Below, piece after piece: positions 1 through 7,883 of a stretch of 64,000 nucleotides of DNA. The position numbers and the translations under genes are program-made. Source of the DNA: Paenibacillus ginsengarvi. GTDB taxonomy: Bacteria; Bacillota; Bacilli; Paenibacillales; NBRC-103111. Location: the NCBI RefSeq assembly GCF_003626695.1, contig NZ_RBAH01000001.1:434001-498000 (forward strand), in the 5' to 3' direction. Positions within the stretch are counted from its first letter, which is position 1. Each line of letters begins with the position of its first letter. A model generated the notes under the pieces. That model saw nothing but the letters and a program-made list of their open reading frames with translations. It was not told where the DNA came from and searched no databases.

Positions 1-1
1 T

Positions 2-592
2 ACCGGCATCTCGATCAAGGACGACGCGCTTGCCAAGCTGCGCTCCCTGAATTTGCCGCTGTACAAATTCGAGCCGAAGTCGGTCGACGATATTTTGAAC
101 AATATCGCCATTATCGGGCAGCTGACGGACCGGCAGAAGGAAGCGGCTGCGCTCGCCGACAAGATGAAAAAAGAAGTGGACAAGGTGAAAACCGCCGTCA
201 GCGGCCTGAAGCCGGAGCAAAAGAAAAAAGTATACATCGAATTTTCCCCGGGCTGGACGGTCGGCAAAGGCGAGTTTATGGACGAGCTCATTACGCTGGC
301 CGGCGGCATCAACATCGCTTCCGACACGAAAGGCTACAACAAGATTAATGAAGAAAAAATTATTCAGGACAACCCGGACGTCATCTTCTACACAACCGGC
401 GCCAAAGATAAAGCGGGCACAACGCTCGACCAGATCATTTTGCAGCGCAACGGCTGGGACAAGATCAACGCGATTCAAAACAAACGTCTGATCGCGGTCG
501 ATCAGGACCTCTTATCCCGCCCGGGTCCGCGTATATCGCAAGGTCTGATCAGCATCGCCAAAGGCATCTATCCCGACCTCATCAAGGAATAA
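2..592 (+). CDS. ABC transporter substrate-binding protein, TroA/BtuF type (5' end missing)
   Basis: The reading frame is open from base 2, so the gene begins outside the window. About 196 C-terminal residues are visible. They match the C-lobe of the class III binding proteins that deliver siderophore-iron or cobalamin to an ABC importer: a long linking helix rich in Lys/Glu, then a block around KKVYIEFSPGWTVG, a GGINIA segment, and a closing SRPGPRISQGL motif typical of BtuF/FhuD-like proteins. A lipoprotein signal would be expected in the missing part. A second TroA-fold gene follows 43 bases downstream on the same strand with its own ribosome binding site, so they are probably co-transcribed. 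The ligand cannot be told from this fragment; cobalamin or a ferric siderophore are the main options. Confidence 0.88.
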   Translation, partial: TGISIKDDALAKLRSLNLPLYKFEPKSVDDILNNIAIIGQLTDRQKEAAALADKMKKEVDKVKTAVSGLKPEQKKKVYIEFSPGWTVGKGEFMDELITLAGGINIASDTKGYNKINEEKIIQDNPDVIFYTTGAKDKAGTTLDQIILQRNGWDKINAIQNKRLIAVDQDLLSRPGPRISQGLISIAKGIYPDLIKE

Positions 593-635
593 CGACACCT
601 GCATCATCCATCCGACGAAAGGAGCGGCTGAACGC

Positions 636-1472
636 ATGAGAATTGTATCGCTGTCCCCGAGCAACACCGAACTGCTTGGTTTTATGGGACTGACCTCGCA
701 TATCGTCGGGGTCGACATTTACTCCGATTGGCCCGTATCCGTACAGAACCTGCCGAGACTCGGGTCCGATATGAATATCGACATGGACGCCGTCGAAGCG
801 CTTCGTCCGGATCTCGTCCTGGGCTCGCTCACTGTTCCCGGAATGGAGCGTAACGTAGAAGCGCTGAAAGCTCGCAATTTGCCGCATGTGACGCTGAACC
901 CGAAAAAGCTGAGCGACATCTCGGACTGCATGAAAACGATAGGAGAAGCTGTCGATGCGCTTCCGGCCGCCAAGGCGTCGATAGACCGCTACGAAGCCAT
1001 GCTGGCGCGTTATGAAGCGCTCAGCCGCCAATGCACGAATCGGCCCACACTCTACTGGGAATGGTGGCCGAAGCCGGTCTTCACCCCGGGAGGCGGAAAT
1101 TGGCTGACGGAAATCAGCGCCCTCGCCGGTGCGGAGAACGTATTCGCGAACGACGAACGCGCCAGCGTCAAAACCGATTGGGACGACGTGCTCGGCCGCA
1201 ATCCCGACTATATCCTGCTCGCCTGGGTTGGCGTCAAGAAGCAGCTGCCAACGCCGGATACGGTAGCCAAACGCCCGGGAGCGGACAAGCTCGACGCCGT
1301 CTCCGGCGGACGGGTTCTCGTCATGGAGGAGCAGCTGTATTGCCGGCCGTCGCCGCTGCTCATTGCGGGCTTGCAAAAGCTGGGACATCAGTTGCACCCG
1401 GACATTTATCCAGCTTATGACGAGGCGGCCGCCCATCGCTGGCTTAACGAAAGCGCGGAACGCAGCATTTGA
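636..1472 (+). CDS. Cobalamin/iron-type binding-protein domain without signal peptide
   Basis: This 278-residue protein is a full TroA/BtuF-like fold. It starts MRIVSLSPSNTELL, the usual first strand of BtuF-like domains, and continues with DLVLG and PRLGSDMNIDMDAV segments. The C-lobe carries PTLYWEWWPKPVFTPGGG and a YCRPSPLLIAGL block in place of the usual RPGPR. The start is well placed: AAAGGAG lies about 11 bases upstream of the ATG. No signal peptide or lipobox precedes the fold, which is odd for a binding protein; many Firmicutes carry such leaderless paralogues, usually labelled cobalamin-binding protein. It probably shares a transcript with the truncated binding protein upstream. Family assignment is firm; ligand and location are inferred. 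Confidence 0.88.
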   Translation: MRIVSLSPSNTELLGFMGLTSHIVGVDIYSDWPVSVQNLPRLGSDMNIDMDAVEALRPDLVLGSLTVPGMERNVEALKARNLPHVTLNPKKLSDISDCMKTIGEAVDALPAAKASIDRYEAMLARYEALSRQCTNRPTLYWEWWPKPVFTPGGGNWLTEISALAGAENVFANDERASVKTDWDDVLGRNPDYILLAWVGVKKQLPTPDTVAKRPGADKLDAVSGGRVLVMEEQLYCRPSPLLIAGLQKLGHQLHPDIYPAYDEAAAHRWLNESAERSI

Positions 1473-1490
1473 GCGATAAGAGACAAGAAT

Positions 1491-1525
1491 AAGGCGATCC
1501 ATTAGGGTCGCCTTCTTTCTTTTTC
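1491..1525 (+). terminator. Rho-independent terminator after the TroA-like pair
   Basis: AAGGCGATCC pairs with GGTCGCCTT across a five-base loop, and a T/C-rich run (CTTTCTTTTTC) follows. It sits 19 bases after the stop of the leaderless binding protein and separates it from the convergent AraC gene. Confidence 0.8.
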
Positions 1526-1542
1526 AAGGAGCCTGCTCCGTT

Positions 1543-2445
1543 TCATTGCGAAGCATGCCTATGCTCGAGACTTTGCCGATACTGGGTAGGTGTACAGCCG
1601 GCTTGTCTGAGAAACAGCCTGCTGAAAAAGGACGGGTCCTCGTAGCCGACGAGCGCCGCTACGGAGATGACCTTTTCATCGGACTCGATGAGCAGCCGCT
1701 TCGCCCGGTCGATCCGGATCGTATGCAGGACGTCGATTACGCTCCTGTCGAACTCCTGCCGGACGAGCCGGTTCAGTTGGCGTACGCCGACGTTGAACAG
1801 CCCGGCCAACGACTCGAGCGTAATTTTTTTGTCGTAGTTGCGTTCCAGATAGCCGTATATGCGTCTAGCCGTAATTTCGCGTTCCAGACGGCGCGGCGAA
1901 CTGACCGTCCCGCGGTGCTGCATCAGCGAGTAATACCGGGATAGCAAAACGAGCAGCTCGATCAGCTGCAAACGAATAATCGTCGTATGACCCGGAGCCC
2001 GGTTGCCAAGTTCGCGCCTCATGCCGTCCAGCAGCCCCAACACGAGCATGGCGTCCTGACCGTGCAGATTCAGGTGACGGTTGAAGCGGACGTCCGGTTT
2101 CATGAACGGATGAACGTAGAAATAGTCCATGGAGGACGTAATCTGAAGCTCCTTCAGCAGGGCGTCGGGGATGAGCGACGGCATGAACAGGCAGTTGACG
2201 ATTTCCATCGGCTCGCCGCCCGGTACGGAATAGGCATGCGTTTCGCCGGGGTTAATAATGTAGACATCCCCCGCACCGATCTCATATTCCGTCCCTTCGA
2301 AAATATGAATCCCCGAGCCGTGAACGACATACACGAGCTCGACGAACTCGTGTCCGTGCTCGGGAATCGCTCCCTGAATAATACGCGTGATCCAGAAAGG
2401 AAACTCATCCTTCATATATCCGCTGCTTCGGATCAAACTTTTCAT
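1543..2445 (-). CDS. AraC family regulator with N-terminal cupin
   Basis: This is a 300-residue transcription factor. The N-terminal half is a sugar-sensing cupin with HEFVELVYVVHGSG and INPGETHAYSVPGG blocks. The C-terminal 100 residues are a double helix-turn-helix AraC domain (KKITLESLAGLFNVGVRQLN, then VGYEDPSFFSRLFLRQAGCTPTQYR). The ATG at 2445 is chosen because GGGAG lies about eight bases before it; an in-frame start at 2511 has no good ribosome site. It is the last gene of the minus-strand run that begins near 10.1 kb, 77 bases after a sulfatase-like gene. It is therefore the likely regulator of that cluster, activating it when its sugar ligand binds the cupin. The ligand is unknown. 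Confidence 0.92.
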   Translation of the reverse strand: MKSLIRSSGYMKDEFPFWITRIIQGAIPEHGHEFVELVYVVHGSGIHIFEGTEYEIGAGDVYIINPGETHAYSVPGGEPMEIVNCLFMPSLIPDALLKELQITSSMDYFYVHPFMKPDVRFNRHLNLHGQDAMLVLGLLDGMRRELGNRAPGHTTIIRLQLIELLVLLSRYYSLMQHRGTVSSPRRLEREITARRIYGYLERNYDKKITLESLAGLFNVGVRQLNRLVRQEFDRSVIDVLHTIRIDRAKRLLIESDEKVISVAALVGYEDPSFFSRLFLRQAGCTPTQYRQSLEHRHASQ

Positions 2446-2522
2446 CCGCTTCACTCCCAGCCGCTTATGTCCGATGCCTTCTTGCTCGTCTTGGTCATCC
2501 TCGTATCCCATCTAAACCGAAC

Positions 2523-3938
2523 CTATTTGCTGCTTACAGCCCGGTCGAATCGCTCGCGAAGCGGATTTTGCCGCCAGTCGTCCCAGGTCAAGCCCGCAGA
2601 AGCAAGTATTTGCTCGATCCGTTTCCGGAAAGGAAGTCCGGCTTCTTCGATCTGCCGCTTCATCGGGTCCGTGCGGCCCGCCAGCTTGCGGGCGACCCAT
2701 TCCTCCAGCTCCCGCTCCATTCGCTCCGCAACCTCAGGCTGCGACTCGGCCACATTAACCGCTTCCTCCGGGTCCTCCTGCAGATCGTACAGTTCTCGCT
2801 CCGGACGAATGAACGGGCCCGAGTCGTACGTCCGAATAAACTTGTACCGGTCGGTGCGGATGCCACGAGCCGCTTGCCAGGCGCATTCGCTCAAATAAAC
2901 GCGGTCATGCGTCCGATCCGCCTTTCCTTCGATCGTCCGCCACAAGCTGATTCCGTCCATGCCAGAAGGTTCGCCGAGCTTCGCTAAGTCAATGCCCGCC
3001 GGACTTTCCCGGCGAATCGCTTCCAGAATCGTAGGCAGCAGATCGACCTGCTGTACGAAGCCCGGAACCCGCCTTCCTTCCGCGATTCGGCCAGGCCAGC
3101 GCATAATAACCGGGACATGGACGGTCGGCTCGTACAACCCGCAATGATCCCAATAAATGTTATGCTCGGTCAAGCTCTCTCCATGATCGCCGAACAAAAC
3201 AAGCAGCGTATCGTCCGCGATGCCGAGCCGCTCCAGATGCTGATCCAGCTCCTTCAGCCGATCGTCCAGGTAACGGATCTCCGCATCATAAAGCGCGTCG
3301 TAATATTCGCTATCCGTCACTTCACCGATCAAGTCGTAATGGTGGTGCTTGAAGAACGGATACGCCAAATGGTTGTAAGCCGGCTCCATGCTTTTGTTGC
3401 CGGGATCGAACGGATCGCGGCCGGCGGCATAAAACTGCGGAACCAGCTCCTGCGGCGGCAAGTACGGAGTGTGCGCGTCCCAATAATGCAAAAAGAGGAA
3501 AAACGATTCATCCTTATGCTGTTCCAGCCACGGAAAAGCAAGCTTGTTGACCGTTTTTCCGTCGATCCAGCGATTGCCGCCGACGCTGTTAATATAGTAG
3601 CGATACCCTCTGGCGAACCACTCTTTAAGCTGATACAAATTGTCGACCGCAGCCGTCTCGAATCCGGCCGAGCGCAGCATCGTAGGCAGCCAAGGGGTAG
3701 ATTTCGTCAAATGCGCAAGCTCGGAGCCGTGCGAAACGACTCCGGTCGTCAATCCGATTTTGCCGGTAAAAATGCCGGTATGCGCCACTTCGGTCGGAAT
3801 ATCCGCCGCATAAGCGCGTTCGAACAGCGCGCCTTCACGCGCAATCCGATCCAGATGCGGACTGGTCGGCTTTCCGTATCCGTAGCCGCTAAGTCTGGAG
3901 GCGCGAAGCGTATCGAGCGAGACAAGTATGATCTTCAT
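2523..3938 (-). CDS. Sulfatase-fold hydrolase with Thr at the nucleophile position (copy 1)
   Basis: This is a 471-residue member of the alkaline phosphatase superfamily, sulfatase branch. Visible are an N-terminal ILVSLDTLRASRLSGYG metal segment, a metal-binding FGDHGESLTEH block and HCGLYEPTVHVPVI, all standard for sulfatases. Aligned without gaps to the active-site signature CxPxR...LTG, residues 49-53 read TEVAH before FTG: Thr49 stands where Cys or Ser would be converted to formylglycine, and His replaces the Arg. It may therefore be a phosphodiesterase, phosphonohydrolase or other non-formylglycine hydrolase, or inactive. No signal peptide is seen, so it is probably cytoplasmic and acts on imported sugar derivatives. 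The start is backed by GGAGGAAA nine bases upstream. It lies 27 bases after the APS-kinase homologue. Confidence 0.9.
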   Translation of the reverse strand: MKIILVSLDTLRASRLSGYGYGKPTSPHLDRIAREGALFERAYAADIPTEVAHTGIFTGKIGLTTGVVSHGSELAHLTKSTPWLPTMLRSAGFETAAVDNLYQLKEWFARGYRYYINSVGGNRWIDGKTVNKLAFPWLEQHKDESFFLFLHYWDAHTPYLPPQELVPQFYAAGRDPFDPGNKSMEPAYNHLAYPFFKHHHYDLIGEVTDSEYYDALYDAEIRYLDDRLKELDQHLERLGIADDTLLVLFGDHGESLTEHNIYWDHCGLYEPTVHVPVIMRWPGRIAEGRRVPGFVQQVDLLPTILEAIRRESPAGIDLAKLGEPSGMDGISLWRTIEGKADRTHDRVYLSECAWQAARGIRTDRYKFIRTYDSGPFIRPERELYDLQEDPEEAVNVAESQPEVAERMERELEEWVARKLAGRTDPMKRQIEEAGLPFRKRIEQILASAGLTWDDWRQNPLRERFDRAVSSK

Positions 3939-3965
3939 CCAGTTTCCTCCACTCCGTGGCTCTCG

Positions 3966-4487
3966 TCAAGCTTTCACTCCGATAAAGTCCAGAATGGCCG
4001 CTTCGTTCGCCGCCAGCGAACCGGACAACGTGCTGATCGTAATATCTGGGCTTAGCGGGATTTCGTACGGATCGGAGATCCCCGTGAAGCGCTGCAGCTC
4101 TCCTCGCCGTGCTTTGGCGTACAATCCTTTTACGTCGCGCCGCTCGCATTCCTCCAGCGGGCATTCCACATAAATTTCCACATATCGCGGAAGCACCTTG
4201 CGAGCATGTTCCCGCATCTCCGCATAAGGCGTGATCGCCGACACGAGGACGTCAACGCCGTGCTTCGAGAGTAGGCCCGCTACGTAAGCGATCCGCTTCA
4301 CGTTTTCCATCCGGTCCTCGCGGGAAAAACCGAGCCCTTTGCATATCGTCGTGCGCAGTTCGTCGCCGTCGAGCATCTCGACCTGCCGTCCGCGTTTGCG
4401 CAGTCCGGCGAGCACATATTCCGCCGTCGTCGTTTTGCCGGCTCCCGACAAGCCCGTAAACCATAACACATTGCCATAGCTGTTCAA
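3966..4487 (-). CDS. cysC: Adenylylsulfate (APS) kinase homologue
   Basis: A 173-residue P-loop kinase of the CysC family, which phosphorylates adenylylsulfate to PAPS. The Walker A motif is GLSGAGKTT; DGDELRTT, GFSREDRMENVKR, CPLEECERRDVKGLYAKA and FTGISDPYE are the expected substrate-binding blocks. The TTG at 4487 is preferred: it sits one base after the stop of the upstream oxidoreductase, has GGGGGA in front, and gives the family's normal length; the longer frame to 4562 would overlap that gene. No ATP sulfurylase or sulfite-producing gene is nearby, so a role in ordinary sulfate assimilation is not supported by context. It may serve the sulfatase-like genes on either side, or may phosphorylate another substrate, as the APS-kinase-like cytidine diphosphoramidate kinase of Campylobacter does. 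Confidence 0.9.
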   Translation of the reverse strand: MNSYGNVLWFTGLSGAGKTTTAEYVLAGLRKRGRQVEMLDGDELRTTICKGLGFSREDRMENVKRIAYVAGLLSKHGVDVLVSAITPYAEMREHARKVLPRYVEIYVECPLEECERRDVKGLYAKARRGELQRFTGISDPYEIPLSPDITISTLSGSLAANEAAILDFIGVKA

Positions 4488-4488
4488 G

Positions 4489-5514
4489 TTAGATTCCCCC
4501 GCCTGCTGTAAACTGCGACTCCCCGACATCCATAGGCGCTCCGCCCGCCTGATGCGAGGCAATGGCCGCCTCGATCACTTCCTGAGCCGCCAGCGCGTCG
4601 GCGCCCGATGCATCGATAAGCTCCGGAGCGTCGCCCGCCTTGAGCTGTTCCACAAACCGGTTGATCCGGTGCCGGAACGTGTCGTCAAACCCTAACATAC
4701 CTCCGAAGATCGGGTTGCGGTATACGACCAAGTCGTTCGATTGATGCGGATAATACGTCATCTCTTCATAGACGTTATTGATGACGATTCGGCCCTCGGT
4801 GCCCGCCACCTCGCAAAACTCGATCGGATGTCGCGTGGACATGTCGTAGCTGCCGGTCAGATGGCCGACCGCCCCGCTCGCGAATTGCATGTTCACCGAC
4901 ACGGTCGACCACGATTCACGGCCAGGGGCTTTCGTCATAAACGACTGTACGCGTTTGATCGGACCGCCGAAATAACGCATTACATCGATCGAATGCGGAT
5001 GAAGTGCCCGCATATGGAGCCACGGCGTATCTTCCTGCGGGTTGCGGATCGTCAGCCTTATATTGAGAAATAGCGCCGTGCCGATCTTGCCCTGCGTGAC
5101 AAGATCCTTGGCGCGATAAGCCGCCGGCGTAAACCGGTGGTTCAGGTTGCAGGCGAAGCGGACTCCCTTCTCGCGGGCGAACGCCACCATTTGCCGGGCT
5201 TCGTCGATCCGGTTCGATATCGGCTTCTCGACGAAGACGTCCTTGCCCGCTTCGATCGCCGCCATGACGGGGGCAAAATGATGACTGCCCTTCTCGACGC
5301 CGGCCGTCGCCACAATGACGGCATCGATCTTCTCTTTGCTGAGCATTTCCCGCATATCGGTATAAGCAGGGACGCCGAACTCGGCTCCCGCCGCCTGCAC
5401 CCGCTCCTGGAGCAGGTCGCAGACGGCCGCGAGCTCGGTGTCCGGATGCTGCCGGTATGCACGGCAATGAATTTTGCCGATGTTATTGACACCTATGACA
5501 GCAATTCGGATCAT
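4489..5514 (-). CDS. Gfo/Idh/MocA oxidoreductase (copy A)
   Basis: A 341-residue NAD(P)-dependent sugar or cyclitol dehydrogenase. The N-terminal Rossmann fold opens IAVIGVNNIGKIH and the family signature FVEKPISN lies near residue 95. The C-terminal domain carries the catalytic-type HPHSIDVMRYFGG block. The best guess is oxidation of a pyranose or inositol ring carbon. It is followed after a single base by the APS-kinase gene and preceded by a sulfatase-like gene, which implies translational coupling inside one operon. Copy B begins with a similar IGIVGLNGIGKNH motif, so A and B are probably paralogues. Substrate cannot be read from sequence. Confidence 0.92.
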   Translation of the reverse strand: MIRIAVIGVNNIGKIHCRAYRQHPDTELAAVCDLLQERVQAAGAEFGVPAYTDMREMLSKEKIDAVIVATAGVEKGSHHFAPVMAAIEAGKDVFVEKPISNRIDEARQMVAFAREKGVRFACNLNHRFTPAAYRAKDLVTQGKIGTALFLNIRLTIRNPQEDTPWLHMRALHPHSIDVMRYFGGPIKRVQSFMTKAPGRESWSTVSVNMQFASGAVGHLTGSYDMSTRHPIEFCEVAGTEGRIVINNVYEEMTYYPHQSNDLVVYRNPIFGGMLGFDDTFRHRINRFVEQLKAGDAPELIDASGADALAAQEVIEAAIASHQAGGAPMDVGESQFTAGGGI

Positions 5515-5540
5515 CGCTAAAGTCTTCCTTTCCGTCAGCG

Positions 5541-6920
5541 TTATTTTTTCTCCTGAAGCTTGCGGGCGCTGACGATGGACCCTATATACATCGAATCATA
5601 AGCTTCCTGGGAAGAATCGAACGTTTTTCCTTTGCCGTGCCAGTTCAAGTTCGTATAGATCGGATTCGGGCGGCTCGTCTCGGCTTCCCGCTTCGCGATA
5701 TAATCCTGCATCCGTTTCTCCAGCAGGGCGACGACTTCCGGCTCCTGCTCGGCTACGTTGACGTTTTCCTCGGGATCTTGAATCAGATTGTACAGCTCAA
5801 CCTCCGGCTTGAAGTGGAAATCCGGCTCGAGCGCACGGATCAGCTTCCACTCCGGCGTCCGCCAGCCATGCTTGCGCATCCACGTACACTCCGTGATGTA
5901 AAACTCACTAATGTGGTTGATCGGCTCGCCTCTCAGCCATTTCACCAAGTTTTGCCCGTCGAAGTCGATACCGGAGTCGATCTCGAGCAAATCGAGCACG
6001 GTCGGCATAATGTCCTGAATGAGCGACACGCCCTTGAACCGTTTGCCTGCCGGTACTTTGCCCGGATATTTGATAATAAGCGGCACGACGAGCGTGCAGT
6101 CGTACAAGCCGTGATGATCGAAGTAGCAATCGTGCTCGTACAGCGTTTCCCCGTGGTCGGCTGTAATGACGATGAGCGTTTCCTCGGTGAGATTTAGCGC
6201 ATCGAGCTTGGCGAATATCGATTGGATGCAAGCGTCCATATAAGCAACAGCGCCGTCATACTGGGCGGTTACGTATTCGGGATCGGTGACGCCTTCCGGA
6301 ATCCACGATTTCAGAAAATCCGCGAACGGCTTGAAATTGTACACCGGCTCCATCGCGCTATTGTCCGGGTCTTTCTCGTCCGCGCCGTAGAACGTCCGCT
6401 CATACGGCTGCGGCGGCAAATACGGCGAGTGCGGGTCCATATGCCGCAGGAACAGGAAGAACGGCTTGTCGTCGCCTGCCAGGCGCTCCAGCTCGGGAAT
6501 CGCCACGTTATTCAAATTTTGCGCTTTCGGCGCGCGCCCGGTTTCGTCCGGATGCCACGACTCGTAATTCAAGTAATTCTGGAAACCGCGCGACGAAGGA
6601 TTGCCCGTAAACCCGATACAGGTCGTATTGTAGCCGCTATCGCCGAGCACTTCCGCCAGCGTGCGCACATGGCCTCCGAGCGGTCCTTGATGACGGAGCG
6701 CAACTACGTCCGTCCCGAATACGTCCATGCCGGTCAGCATCGCCGCATAAGCCGGCGTCGTCGGAATGCTGGGGCTGAAATGCTGCTCGAACAAAACGCC
6801 CTCTGCCGCGATTTTGTCCAGATGCGGCGTCGTGAGGCGGGAATACCCATAACTGCTCATATGATCGCGGCGCAAGCTGTCGATGCCGAATACGATAACA
6901 TTAGGTTTTTTCGCTGCCAT
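5541..6920 (-). CDS. Sulfatase-fold hydrolase with Thr at the nucleophile position (copy 2)
   Basis: A 459-residue sulfatase-branch protein, paralogous to the one at 2523-3938. It has FGIDSLRRDHMSSYGYSR, TADHGETLYEHDCYFDHHG and LVVPLIIKYPGK blocks that hold the metal site. The active-site stretch is TTPAY followed by AAMLTG; Thr54 takes the nucleophile place and Tyr58 the Arg place of CxPxR. A nearby Ser51 is three residues too early for gapless alignment. As in copy 1, formylglycine chemistry is doubtful. The start at 6920 is fixed by GGAGGAG eight bases upstream; that site overlaps an alternative ATG at 6938. No signal peptide is visible. It lies 26 bases upstream of oxidoreductase A and 48 bases after the isomerase gene. 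Confidence 0.9.
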   Translation of the reverse strand: MAAKKPNVIVFGIDSLRRDHMSSYGYSRLTTPHLDKIAAEGVLFEQHFSPSIPTTPAYAAMLTGMDVFGTDVVALRHQGPLGGHVRTLAEVLGDSGYNTTCIGFTGNPSSRGFQNYLNYESWHPDETGRAPKAQNLNNVAIPELERLAGDDKPFFLFLRHMDPHSPYLPPQPYERTFYGADEKDPDNSAMEPVYNFKPFADFLKSWIPEGVTDPEYVTAQYDGAVAYMDACIQSIFAKLDALNLTEETLIVITADHGETLYEHDCYFDHHGLYDCTLVVPLIIKYPGKVPAGKRFKGVSLIQDIMPTVLDLLEIDSGIDFDGQNLVKWLRGEPINHISEFYITECTWMRKHGWRTPEWKLIRALEPDFHFKPEVELYNLIQDPEENVNVAEQEPEVVALLEKRMQDYIAKREAETSRPNPIYTNLNWHGKGKTFDSSQEAYDSMYIGSIVSARKLQEKK

Positions 6921-6968
6921 GTGTCCGTTCTCCTCCATATAATCGAGTGAATTATGCGCGATATTATC

Positions 6969-7772
6969 TTAACGGGCGTTTAATTGCTTCAGGCACGCAT
7001 TCAGATAGCCGTACGACTCGGCCGCCACGATCGACACTTGGGCCAGCGAATGAGCTTCCCCCGCGCCGATGACTTCCAGTACGACAGGGCCGTTATAGCC
7101 GCCGTCCACCATCGCCTTGCAATACCCGAACAAGTCGATGTCGCCTCGTCCGCAAGCTTGCATCTCGATCGACCCCGGACCTTTTTCGCGGCCTTTGCAG
7201 TCGCGGATATGGATATGCTTCACCCGGCTGAGCACGGCCGGAAGTGCTTCTTCGGCGTTCTCTCCGGCGCGGTGAATGTGGCTCGGGTCCATGTCGATGC
7301 CGAACGCCGCAGAGCCGATCTCGCTCATAGCCCGCAATGTCGTCGGCGTATTGTAGACCGCGTTGCCGACATGCGCCTTCACGCACAGCGTTACGCCGTA
7401 GGAGCCTGCGATTTCCGACATTCTCGCCAGCTTCTCGATCGATGCCTGCAGGTCTTCCTCTACGCCAAGCTTGCCGCCGGGTCCTACATTGATCACCGGG
7501 ATGCCGATCTCGGCAGCCGCTTCAAAGGCGGGAAACAGCCGCTCTTCGCTGAGCGACGCCACCTCCGTCGACAAAAATTCGAGACCGTTTTCGCGGACAA
7601 TATTTTGCAGCTCGTTTTTCTGCTCTTTCCATCTGCTCAGGTCGAGATGCTCGCACATCCCCTGGATCGCCGCGATTTCAACACCGTCGTATCCGCACAG
7701 CGCGATTTGCTTCGCCGCTTCGGCAAAGCTGAAATGCTTGAACAGCACCGAGTTAACGCCTAGCTTGATCAT
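6969..7772 (-). CDS. Sugar phosphate isomerase/epimerase (xylose isomerase-like TIM barrel)
   Basis: A 267-residue AP-endonuclease-2/xylose-isomerase type TIM barrel. Characteristic blocks are GYDGVEIAAIQG near the N-terminus, INVGPGG, FGIDMDPSHIHRAG and KHIHIRDCKG, which supply metal ligands, and the final LEVIGAGE. Such enzymes isomerise or epimerise keto sugars, often products of Gfo/Idh/MocA dehydrogenases. It sits between oxidoreductase B and the second sulfatase-like gene in the same direction, consistent with a stepwise oxidation-isomerisation pathway. A GGAGG lies about 12 bases before the ATG, a little far. Substrate is unknown. Confidence 0.9.
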   Translation of the reverse strand: MIKLGVNSVLFKHFSFAEAAKQIALCGYDGVEIAAIQGMCEHLDLSRWKEQKNELQNIVRENGLEFLSTEVASLSEERLFPAFEAAAEIGIPVINVGPGGKLGVEEDLQASIEKLARMSEIAGSYGVTLCVKAHVGNAVYNTPTTLRAMSEIGSAAFGIDMDPSHIHRAGENAEEALPAVLSRVKHIHIRDCKGREKGPGSIEMQACGRGDIDLFGYCKAMVDGGYNGPVVLEVIGAGEAHSLAQVSIVAAESYGYLNACLKQLNAR

Positions 7773-7883
7773 ATCGTGTTATAACCTCCATAGCCGGGTC
7801 GCGGCTTGATTCTTATGCTTTGGGGCTCCCCGCAAAGTAATTGTTATAGACTTCAGAGCATAGGCTCCACTTTGTGGGGTTGA

